From positions 203,839,336 through 203,903,335 of the forward strand of contig NC_088098.1 in NCBI RefSeq assembly GCF_036370855.1: DNA of 64,000 nucleotides, given 5' to 3'. The translations under genes and the position numbers were made by a program. Of this stretch, positions 29,491-40,800 are shown in pieces. Within the stretch, counting starts at the first letter, position 1. Each line of letters begins with the position of its first letter. The stretch is from Dromaius novaehollandiae (lineage: Eukaryota > Chordata > Aves > Casuariiformes > Dromaiidae). A model generated the notes under the pieces. The model did no database searches and was not told where the DNA came from. It saw nothing but the letters and a program-made list of their open reading frames with translations.

Positions 29491-31180
29491 CGACACACAA
29501 ATTTAGGAAAACATTAAAATATCCTCACCAACCCTATTTTTATGCAGAAATCTATACGGGAAATCATTAATTATGCCACGTACTGAAAGGAGATCATAAC
29601 TTTCACTAAATATTCCCAGAATGTTACCTTTTCATCAGCATATGAACAACTCCCAGCCACCCCAGATACTGTCAAAAACATGCTTCCCACAGAACAACAA
29701 ATACCAAATGGAACATGATAATGCCAAAGCAATAAATGCAAAACTTTCCAACACCTTAGTAAAGGGCCCGTACTATTTTTCAGTACACCTCAGTTTCTGC
29801 TAACTCATCACTCTTCTACTGGAGTTACCAACCTACTTACCTCTAACCCTGTTTCACAAGTCTAGCACTTTTCCTTGACCCACATATTTTACCTGCTCTT
29901 TTCCCACAGACAGACAAGTTGAGATAATTAGGTTATTCGCAAAACAAATCGCTTCCAGTCTGTTCTAAGCCTGATGTTTGCTGGAACTGTGTCAGAGCTG
30001 AAGGAGGACATTGTTACCTCATGACTTACGCATTTCCCTACAAGCTTTATAGCTGATTTCACAGTTAAGGATATATAAGACTTTCCCAAAGGCACAGGGA
30101 AATTTCAAAATACTTCTGTCTTTAATTACTTAGCAGCATAAAACACAACCAGAGACTACATAATTATCAGTATCATTTTAAGCGGAGTGGGAACAGTATG
30201 ATAGCTAAAACCTCAGTCATAATCCTATGAAGGGCATAGTAAGCCCTTGTCAAAAAGAGAATATTGATAAACAGATATCATTCAGAGCAATGTTATTAAC
30301 AAGGAGAACAATTCCTCGCTCTTGAGCTCTAGAAGAAGATTTTAAAATGGTATTTAGAAAATTGGTTTATGCTAAAAAGTGTGAGAGATGTTTGCATGCA
30401 GTTTTGTCTTTTTTGTTAGTATTCAGTAGTACTACTGCTTAACCTGTTTCCACAGATCCATGCATCCACACGTAATTGCTATTCCAGCATCATCTCTTTG
30501 TACATATTGTGAAAGCATATAATTTTTTCCACAGTCTCTTCAGGCTTATATTCTCTCTGTGTAAATACTGTAATACTTTGCTGTCCTGTCACCTTTTTAC
30601 CACACAGGTTACTGTAAAACTAACACACAGAGACCGACCCCGCGCAGCAGGTAACTGTGGCGCCAGTGCTAGAGCAAGCTTTGGCAGCGGGAGCCCCAGC
30701 TCCTGCGAGCGGCTCCTGTGCAAGACCCAGGATTCTCACATCAGCAGATGTGAAACCCCTTGGCTCCTCTCTGGAGCATGAGAAAAAGTGCAAGGTTTGG
30801 GGGGAACAATAGGATTGATAGGCCTGGTTTCCTGCAAATTTGCTTGTCTTTACTTGGCCATCTATTTTCCCAAAAACCTGTAAGTTATCTCTTTGGAGAC
30901 CTCTGCTGCTCCCACAGTTTAGCCGAAACTGGCCAAGAGGCTCAAGAACCACAGCTGGGACAGACAAAAAAGTTACACAAAGAAACAGGAATCAGGAGCA
31001 AACCCTCACAGACAACTACGCCGAAACCATCCTGCCATACGCCTGCCGTGTCTTCCCTGTACCCGCGGCTTTTCTGAAGCATAGCTCAGCATAACCCACC
31101 GCCACAGGTCATTTCCATGCCAAAAAAAAAGAGTTGCCTCACGATCCCTGAGAGTCCACCTGGATCACTCGGGAATCACC

Positions 31181-31199
31181 GTGAGGCTACGCAGCCTTT

Positions 31200-31231
<32 letters not shown>

Positions 31232-31307
31232 GTTACCGCATTTCGTTGCCGTGAGGCTACGCAGCCTTTTATTTATTTATTTATTTAAGTTACCGCATGT
31301 CGCTGCC
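31181..31307. repeat. Tandem duplication with embedded (TTTA)n microsatellite
   Basis: Two head-to-tail copies: 31181-31250 (70 bp) and 31251-31307 (57 bp). Each starts GTGAGGCTACGCAGCC, runs through a (TTTA)n tract and ends with AAGTTACCGCAT, then T/G, TCG, T/C and TGCC. They differ mainly by about three TTTA units and by point changes. The array abuts the TMEM123 CpG island. Confidence 0.92.
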
Positions 31308-31830
31308 TCGCCACCTCGGCAGCGGCTGACCCGCGCGGCCGATGGCGGTTGGGGCAGGCCGCGGGGCTCGGGGCGACGGGCGGCGGCCGGGCTCCCTGCC
31401 GCGGGCGGGCGGGACGGGACGGCACGGGACGGGGCCGCCCCGGCCTCGCGTCAGGGGCGGTGCTGACGGCGGCCCCGCCCCGCCTGCGACTCCGCACCCG
31501 CCCGCCCGCTCGGAGCGCGCTGCCGGCCCCGCTGCCCGCGCTGCTGCCATGAGGCTGTTCGCCGGCGCGCTGCGGGTGGCAGCGCTGCTGCTGCTCGCCG
31601 CCTGCTCCTGTGAGTACCGGCCGCGGCGGGAAGGAGCTGCGGGGGCGGGCGGAGTCCCCGGGCGGGCCGCGCTGGCGCTGCCGGGCCGGGGCCCCGAGGC
31701 CGCCGCGACCCTTCCGCAGCCCGCCGCAGCCCGGCCGGGCGGGAGACGGGGTCGAGGGCTCCCCGCGCGGCGGGAGCTGTGGCGGCGGCGTCCGCGGTGC
31801 TTTGTTAGCCCCCACCGGGCTCGGGCGTCC
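31300..31830. promoter_or_regulatory. TMEM123: CpG island promoter of TMEM123
   Basis: Very GC-rich and CpG-dense, in sharp contrast to both flanks, and it surrounds coding exon 1. It contains GC boxes (GGGGCGG at 31454, CCCCGCCCC at 31473) and a G-rich GGGACGGGAC-type repeat at about 31405-31435. No TATA box is evident, typical of a housekeeping promoter. A second CpG-rich patch lies at about 32130-32210 in intron 1. The exact start is not determinable; it is probably between 31350 and 31520. Confidence 0.8.
31549..31609 (+). CDS. TMEM123: TMEM123 coding exon 1 (signal peptide)
   Basis: 61 bases inside the CpG island. Encodes MRLFAGALRVAALLLLAACS and one base of the next codon. The donor is GTGAGT. 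The CTG-rich hydrophobic core is a typical signal peptide. Confidence 0.88.
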
Positions 31831-34800
31831 AGCGAGCAGCGAGAGAGTCTGGTGGGTGGGCTGGTTGGTGTGGGCTTTTCTTTTTTTTCTTTTTTTTCCT
31901 TTCCACCCTTTCAAACGAGATCTAGGGCTGCACAGTTGACATCGCCAGTTTCTCTAGAGAACACCTCTAACTTAAAGCAGGAGTTGTGAGGCTTCATGCT
32001 CAGGGCGTTTTTAAAATAAAAGCAATAAATCCAAAAAAGAAAGAAAACGAATATTTTTCTGGTGTGGATAGAAGTTTGCACATGATGTAAGGAGGCACCG
32101 GCATCCCGCACCAGTTGTTTCGGTGTCTCCCTACCAGTCGCCGCACGCGGCCGGGCGCAGCGCGAAGAGCATCGGCCCGAGCGAGGCTCCTCGGTGGCGG
32201 GTCACGACACCTGCCAGAAGAGGCCTGTCCCGCTGCATAGGGCTAAGCTGGAAGGAAACCCTGCCTGACCCTCTTCTCTGTGGCGTGCCGTAGTTATGGC
32301 CAGCGGTTTCCAGCAGCTTTGAGGTAGTTGTGGCTTTGCTGTTAGGACGGATCTCGTGCTCGGTTGCGTTGCTGTCAGGCTCTCACCCCGACGCCTGCTT
32401 TCCGCTGGCGGATGCGAGCAGACACGCGGTTTTCTTGCACTTTAACTCGGGTGGTGTGAGGCCGGATTCTGCTGATAGTCATCAAAACGACCTTGTGCAA
32501 AAGGAGAGGCGTAAAAGCCTGAACTGCCTGTTCTGAACAGTGAAGTGCCCCACGCAGTGTTTCACTAGTTTCTGTAATAGAGAAGCACAGAGATAGATAC
32601 CAAAATTAACAACATAAAAAAATGCAGAGAAATATCAGGCAAGCCAGCAATGTTAATATACTGATGTTTAGTTTGGCGAAGCTACAATATAAATTGATAT
32701 AAAAAAGAAAAGTGAGAAATGTAAACAGCTTTACAATTTCATTGTGTAAAAAAAAATTATTTTTTTGTAAGAACTTATCCATAACCTGCTTTGTAAATAT
32801 ATTATGACCTCCATTTTACAACAAAATACTGCCATTTCATTTGATGCAAAATCAGCCTGATTTGTCTTTATAATGCTGCTTCCTGATAACGTGTTCTGAT
32901 TTTACTGAGGGCGCAGTAAGCGCCACAGTAAGCTGCACTGACTGATGGTGTAGGAAAATAATCAGAGAGCCTGATCCAAAGGCAATGGAAAGACTCCTGG
33001 GACAGGATTAATCGCATCTAACTTTAGGCAATCCAGTGTAGTCTTCTGCACGTGAACTTGTTGTCGAGAATCCCTTTATAATGTGTTGAATTGTGACTTA
33101 TTAAGGCTTAGGTCAGTGTATGTATTTAACTACCTAGCTTAGGATGAGACAGCTTGCCCCCCCCCAGAAGTAGCAGTTTTTCACTATGGATGGATACACT
33201 CAATTAAATAAAAGCTGCTGTGGAATCTGAACATTTGGGTCAGGCTCTCATGTGCTTATTTTAGATCAGGCTCCTGAGTACAGTAGGTTGAAATACAGAC
33301 TTCACATTCAGACTTCAGTAAAAGTGCATCATTCACTTCAGCTTGAATTTTCAGTTAGTCATATTGTGTCTTCTGATTTTTGCTTTTTATATTTAATCTT
33401 TTTTTTAATAAAATTATGTTTGCATCTTTGTTTCTGCCCACTTATTCAGAAACTTCCAGCAACCACTGTTGAGGTTTATATTGGTTTCAGCATGAGTTAG
33501 TGATTCACTAATTAACACTACAGGAGAAAGTGTGAAATGCCTCAAATACTGTGAACTGCAAAAAGTGAGAGTGGCAGGAGATTTGTCTTCACTCTAGTTG
33601 AGATTTTTGGGCAGACTGGTTATTTCAATATAATCCTGTTCTTTTCCTCTGCTACTAGGTTTATCTGTATGTGTCAAACAAGTTAGTGGAAGAAACATTA
33701 CCAAAATATTATGGTTTATTAAAAAAAAAAAAAAAATCCTTTCTGCCACTGTGTAAAATCCAGCTGGCTTTGTGACACCTGAGAGAGGAAGGAGAATCAC
33801 TGTCCCCCATCGTATTCTGTTCAGCAAAGATGTCTGGCAAAATCTTCCAAGAGCTTATCTATATACCAAGTTACTCACATATACCAAAATGACTTGCAAT
33901 ACTGAAAATGAGCAGCAGTATCAGGCTCCAGACCAGTCACCCAGACCTAGAAACAGACGTGGCATTTTGATTTCAATGTATATCCTCACTTCTCTTAGAT
34001 TCTTGGGTGACAGCAAAAGGCATAGTTGTTCTTAGTCTCAAATTGACCGGGGTTGAGAATCAGTTACTTTGGTTCATGTTGTTTCTGTCAACTTCTGTGC
34101 AATTATGTACATGTATTCCTCTGTAAGACTGTGAGGTAGGTTTCATAATGTTAAACCACGGAGACCTGTGTGAAGAGTTGCTAAGGTAATTTTGCCTGAC
34201 CTCTGTAATACACTAAAGCAATAATTTTCTTGGTAGCTCAAGAATGCCACTTTAAAAATAGTTACCAAAATCTTTGTTAAGTCAAAATGCAAGGAAATAC
34301 AGTTTCTAGATGGCAGGATCTTGGATTTACAGTTTGTAAAAATCATCTAGCTAATATTATAATAGATTTGGGGTGGGGGTTGCTTTTGTTTTAATTTCCA
34401 GAATTTGGGTTTCATCCACTTTAAATTCTCTGATTTAACCGTTCCAGCCCCATCCTTTACTCATTTGGATTGCCTAGAGTTTACTGTGCAAATCAGAGAG
34501 CTCTCTGATGCACTGTGTGCTACCAGAGTCTCTGTACTTCTTGCACTTTTTTTTTTTTTTTAAACAACAGAAACAGAATGACTTTGGAATGAAACTTGTC
34601 TACTTACCTACTCTGCATCAAACCTGAAAAGAGAAGATTATCCGAATTTAATACGTGACTTTTGAAATGTCGCCAAAACGAATGTATAAAATTGTGCTTT
34701 GGAAAAATGTTAATTTATATACCAACACCTCTCCATAGCACTATGTTTAGTTGGACCATGCAGACATTAAGTCTGCCCCAAATCCTTACAAATGTGTTTA

Positions 34801-37800
34801 TCTTAATGGTGAATACATGAGTGAGCAAACTGACTTTTGTCACATGCTAGGAATTGAATGAATAGTGCAACTAACATATTAGTGTGTGGCTCTTCTCCCT
34901 GTCCTGATCTGGAATACAGCAATTTGGTGCATGCATGAGCTGGAGAGTACGCACTTCTAACTTTGAAGGTTCGTGGGTGTTATCCGGTGTGTTGATTCTT
35001 GCAGGATCTGGTAAAATTAAGTCCATTTAAGATTTTGTCCTGTTCATTTTCAGCAAGTATCAGGGCTATCTGTATCTCATTTACCTTGCGTCTCTGTTTA
35101 ACACAGGCACAGATCTTCACTTCCTGCATCTGAATGCCACTTCTGAAATAATTTCTAGGAATGATTTGTGGCCTCTTTATATATAAAGCTGGAGGAACTG
35201 GACTGATTTTGCCCTTCTGAAAGTTTATTTATCCAAATTAGCATAGATTGATTCAAGTTAGGTTGTCTCAAGCTCACAACACTGTACTAGTACACATGCA
35301 CTAGTACAACAAACCCACAGATGGGCCACACAGGTGTTCATCATGACAACGGTGCTGAACCGTTCTGCAGGAAGCACACCCGCCTTCAGATACACCCCAG
35401 CTGACCGCAAGCAATTCTGTTTTTAGCTGCATGTGCAGCTGGCATTAACGAAGGAAGGCATCAAGCTGACTGACAAAAGTGTTGTTTATCCCCTCCCTGT
35501 CCTTTTTAAGTGTTTGGGGATCTGGTACATTATTTTAACTTGGAGATTTCTTTTGTTCAGTTCTGTTTCACCATGAAAAGTGAACACAGACTTTTCTTTT
35601 TTCCCCTCTGGATCTTGGTGGGAGCAAGCAACACCACAGAGTTTCTCTACTCAAGATTTCAAGGCCCAGCTTTGTGGCTGGCTGATCCTGGGTCCAGGAG
35701 CTCTATCTCTGCTCATGCTCAGAGCCCTCTATGTTGCAGTTGTCCGCCAGTTTTTTACACCCTTCCTTCACATACTCTTGCATGCACGTAGGACTGACTT
35801 GGGTCAGTCAAGAGTTCTAATTCTTGCACTTCTTTCTCTGGTAAAGACCAAAAGCCCTCACAGCTTTGCTGTCGACCAATTGTACCACGCAATCTGTTGT
35901 CTTCAGCGAGAGCTTCAGTTGTTTAGAGCCGTTGCTACAGAAAAGGGCATGATTCTTTTCTCTTTGACTTAACCCAGAGTGTCCTTCCTGTCTCCCTGGC
36001 TAAAGTCTCCTGCTATTCCTGGAGTGATATATGCATCCTGGATTCCAAAACCATTTTTTGAGGATACAGAATAGTTTGGAGATAGTGTCATCTTAAGATT
36101 TCTCTCACCTGTCATTCAGTGCCATGTGTTCTGCTGTGGCATATGCTTATGCAGTACCCCATATTAAGATATATTTGTATGTTGTATCTTTTAAGGTAGA
36201 TCAGGTGCGTGATCTCTTTCAAGGTATGGTTCGTTAGCAGTCCTTGCTGATCTGAGCTAGGACTAAGGCAGTCCTGCCTTCCCTTCCACCTCTGGTTGTA
36301 TCCCCCTCTCTTTACCTTCATCCAATTTTGCAGGAGCCTGTTTCCAGCTGGTTGAGCTAGTAAAAAATATTATAGTGCTGATTTGGGGATTTTTTTGGTA
36401 ACATTAGTCTTCTGTTTGCTCTTCATTCTGAATCAAATCACTAAGTGGATCAACTCCAGTCCCAGTGCAAAGGAAAGGCAGGAACATCTGGCAAGGGAGA
36501 GGGGACAAGGGGGCTGTGATGAAGATCTGTTTCTGCAGGACTTGGCTCTGAAGAAACTTAGTTTAGCTGTCCTCCATCTTACTTTTTATACAACCAGTTC
36601 AGAAGTTTTTGTCTTTTTTTCTAAATTCCGTAGTTAAGTAGTGTAATACATCTTGTAACACTGCACTCAACCTTGATACTACAAGGGTAAGGCATGAGTG
36701 CTTTATTGTTTATATTTGTAAACCTTGGTATTCTGACATCTTTCATAAGTAAGGTTTCATAACTACTAAGACAATGCCTTATTTCTGCAGTACTTATTTT
36801 GTGTTATTTGCTTGCGTGTGATGGGATATTGTCCTAAGTGCCGAAACTGAACTGTGCTTGGCAAAGGCAGAATCCACAACTGATCCCCTTGCATGCGTGT
36901 GAATGTCAGAGTTTGCATTTTGTGTGGTTTATCTTTAAATCTTACCACTTGTATATAGGCCAGGTCTGAGAGGAGATTAATTGGGCCTTGCCAGTCCTAA
37001 TGATACGATGGTATTTCACTGGCAGATGTGATCCTTCTCTGTCCCACTTCATTTAACCTGCCAGACACTCAGTGGATGTGTTAACACGCTGTCAGTCCCA
37101 AACTAAGGGATACAACTTCTTAGTGGAGTTTATAATCTTACCATGCTGTCCATGTAGCAGCAGAACAAGCTCTCATCTGCCTGCAAAGGCTATACAGATA
37201 TGGTTTAGGGGAAAAGATTTATGTGAGAAGTTCTTTTCCCTCTGCTGTAGGTGATGCTGATCCTGTCTGACTTCTTTGTTGACAAGGTCTCCTGTCAGCT
37301 CCAGAAAGGGGAGAACTTGGGATACTGATTATGAGGAAGATAAAGCTGAGGATGGGAGGGAGTTCCTGTTTGTTTAATGATTGGTAGTGCAACAGTTACT
37401 GTCATTTTTAATGTGCTAAGAGCAGACTATTATAGTACCATGCTGTTATATTGTTGTTACATCTGGCTCTTGTCCACAGTAGTTTAGTCATTTAGATGCC
37501 CAGGGGAAGTGACAGATGGTGTACTAACATTTTTTTTTGTTCACAGTACTAAAATACCTAAAAACATCTAATTCTTCTTGTTTTTTCAGTTGGACAGGAT
37601 TCTGAAAGTACCGACGACTCCAGAAGTACTGACCCCTGTCAGGTGAAGCTAAACAATAATGTGCAAGGTAATACTCTTGGCACTTCTGTTGCTATTCCTC
37701 AGTAGCATCCAGAAAAGCAGTATCTATTTTTGTATGCCTTCAACTGTCCTTGTAGTAGTTTGCCCTATTTATTTGTGAACACTTGTTGTGCAGCAGGGAG

Positions 37801-40800
37801 GCACTATGATTGTCATGCCTATTCCAAGCCAATTAAGCTTATTCAAGAGGAACTGATGAACAGTGGAAAGCAACGTGATCCTTACTACTCTTAGGTACCC
37901 TGAACAACAGGATGTTACTACTTTGCCAAAATAAGAGAAGAAATAAAATTGGGAAAGTGTATATGTAGAACCAGAAATATCTGCAAACATCAATTTAAAA
38001 TTAAGAAGAAAAACACCAGCTCAAGAATTCTGCTAGACTGTTGGCTTCAACGTTGAGAAGAATGCAAGGCACTTGTTCCGTTGATTTTTTAATGTGAAAA
38101 TGGATTCCAGGTCCACAACATCTGCATTCTTTGATACAGTACAGATTTATTTCATACCGTAAGAGAAAATTTTGACTGCCTGAAGCTTCTCAGCCTTAAG
38201 CAATGTATGGTATTTAAGCCATCCATGTGAAGAGCACATTCTTGAGTCATTTTTCTCTTCGTACTCTTTCGCTGCTCTCATTTGGTGTTGGCGAACAAGT
38301 GGGATGTATATCCAATACTCTGCTCATTGCTTCACTCTAAACCTGTGCTACTTGCCTCACTGACTCGCACCTAAATTCCTTTCAGTCCATGTGGCTTCAC
38401 TGCTCCGGCATAAGCATGCAGTCTGCATCCAGATGCCTTCCCAAGGTCACAGAAATAAGCGCTCAGAACTTGGGGAAAACCCAGAGCTGTGTTCTGGTTA
38501 CAGTACTGGCCAGTGTGAGATAGGTTCTGCCCCAGGCACATCCATGACTTATGCTGGTGTAAAAGTCAGTATAGCTAAGAAAAGAATTTAGCTTTTATTG
38601 TGCAGTTATAGATTATTTCTCAAAGGCAATTTAATCTGCAACTTAATATCCCAAGTATCTCAGTGTAAGAGTTGTGTGCAATACTCAATGGTGGGGCTCG
38701 TTGGCTCTGTGTATACCAAAGAAAAGGCAATGAAGTCATTCTCTGCACTCTTCCCCCCCCCCCCCCCCGCTTTGGTAGATGGTACAAAAGTGAGTTCATT
38801 GCTTTTGTCGTTAAACATGAGCTTGCTGATAGCATGCATGCAGTTTCAAAGAGAGTTGACAAAACTTTGTTAAAACAGACTTTTTTTAGTGTTAAGAGCA
38901 GTAGATCTGCTCAGAGGAGGTATGCCTGCTTCGTGATTGTGGTGATGTTGCTATTCCTGTCATCTCAGAGGTTATGCACTTTGCTTTCCAGCCGTGATGA
39001 ATGTAGAGCTGCTACTGCTAGATACATAGCACTGGCCATGCGGGAGGATGCCATGAGAGACAGTGACTTCAGAGCAAAGGATAATTGCAGAATGGGCATA
39101 GGCAAGAGCCCAGAACTGGAAATAGGGGAGTGTGAGCAGTGGTACTGTCAAGAAAAGGAGTTACGGAACAGGCTAGGAGATCTGTGCAGGGAGAAAGAGA
39201 CCATTAAGGTGTAAGAAATGTTGAAGAGGGATACAGTGATGAGGGCAGAACTGAGCGTGGGAAGTGGCCTGAGAACCTAGGAGTAACATGAGAAAGGAGG
39301 GAAAAACAGAACTGGAAAAGTAGAAGTGAAAGAAAGGAGAGAAGGACGAAACAGTTGACTGAAACCCAGTTTATATTAAAAATGCTTTTTGAAATAGGTA
39401 CATTCATAGAGCCTTTTTGTGTAGAGACAGCATAAGCCCACAGTATCAGCCCATCCCTACTTCACATGACTGTGATATGCTCCTAGTATAAGCCCAATCT
39501 TTAACAGAGTTGCAGCAAATGGAGAAAAAAAATAATTGAGGAGCAGGAAATGAAACTGAAATAGAGAAATAAAAACTAGAAAAAATCCACAATGCATAAG
39601 CAGGTCAAGAAGGTTGATGAGAATCTGGCTGGTACAGCAACTGAAAGTTGAAGAGAACAAAGAGAAAGAGATGTTAAAAATTCAGATGCAGACCATTTGG
39701 ATAGCACTCTGCATACAGGGTAACCATGTTCCTGCTGCGCTGAAATCTGGAAACATTTTGCAGAGGGATAAAACCATCTGCTTTGGGCTAGTGTACTCTC
39801 TGCTCCATTCTTACTTGTGGGTTGCACACATAGAGATCCTGAGGAGAATACTGTGCTTCAATTATAGTATGTTAAAAATGATAATGAGTAATTGTTCCGT
39901 GTTTCCTTTTTGCCCTTGAAGGAACTAATTGTTCATCCAGTCCCACTGTTGCCTCAACCACACAATCTACAGCAACATCTATATCAGGTACGTATCTATT
40001 CATCTATCCACTACTAGGAACCTAGAAGCTGGTTGCAAAACTATCCCAAATCGTAGCAAATTCTAAAGAAATATGGATCAAAAATTATCTATATTTGTTG
40101 CATTTGTTATTGAGAGAAGCATTACCATTTTAGGAGACTGGAAGGCAACATGTTAAATAACTCAAAAATGAAATTGTACTATTTTTCAAGTTTAGGTAGC
40201 ATGCTTCATGGGTAGAAGCCATGCCATTTGCAGTGCCATAAAAAGACAAGAATCAGAAAATAAAACTTCAAGGAAGAATTGAAGGAATTGGGTCTTTTTT
40301 AATGTTCATTCTTGGTCTTTAAGCAAACTTCTTGCATTTTCATGGCTTAAAATTGAATAGGTTGTTGTGCAAGTAGGGCATATCTGTTTCCTGCTATTTT
40401 ACAGTAAATAGGTTTAGGGTATAATGAAGGCATGAGTGCTCCAATTTCAAGGATAAGACTCCATTTCCTTTTAGGTAAGACTCATGGCACCTTATACCAT
40501 AGAATATAGCTGTCTTTATGCAGCACCTAGCACAAAATGTTGGAGTTCAAGCAAGACATTAGCAGCAGAGCTGGGGCAATCTGTCAATTGTATTTTTGTG
40601 TTGTTCTGACACTAACATTTTTCTTTCACACCTTGGCAAAAGAATTGTGAGTGTGAATGACTTCCTAAGGCAGCTCTGTTGCAGTTGTGATGCTTCAGCA
40701 TAAATAACATGTTTACAAAACACATCTTTGTAGAAAGAAGTAGGAGCTTTATTAGATCAACTAATAGAGTTTGAAAGCGGATTTTTAATCTGACACACAA

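Larger units (their letters stand above)
24744..31180. other. Intergenic spacer upstream of TMEM123
   Basis: No gene recognised. An open stretch at about 24760-25003 (+) has a coding-like look, with AATAAA about 120 bp downstream (near 25124), but I cannot assign it. A tandem 23-bp duplication lies at 26978-27022, and a pyrimidine-rich block at about 28590-29490 could be an old degraded repeat. The rest is AT-rich single-copy-looking DNA. Confidence 0.55.

Noticed and set aside
31285-31914. 209-codon minus-strand open frame in the CpG island
   Set aside because: GC-rich islands produce long Arg/Pro/Gly frames by chance; it is antisense to TMEM123 exon 1 and has no domain.
35580-35972. 130-codon frame in TMEM123 intron 1
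   Set aside because: No domain, no splice sites that join it to TMEM123, and no conservation evidence.
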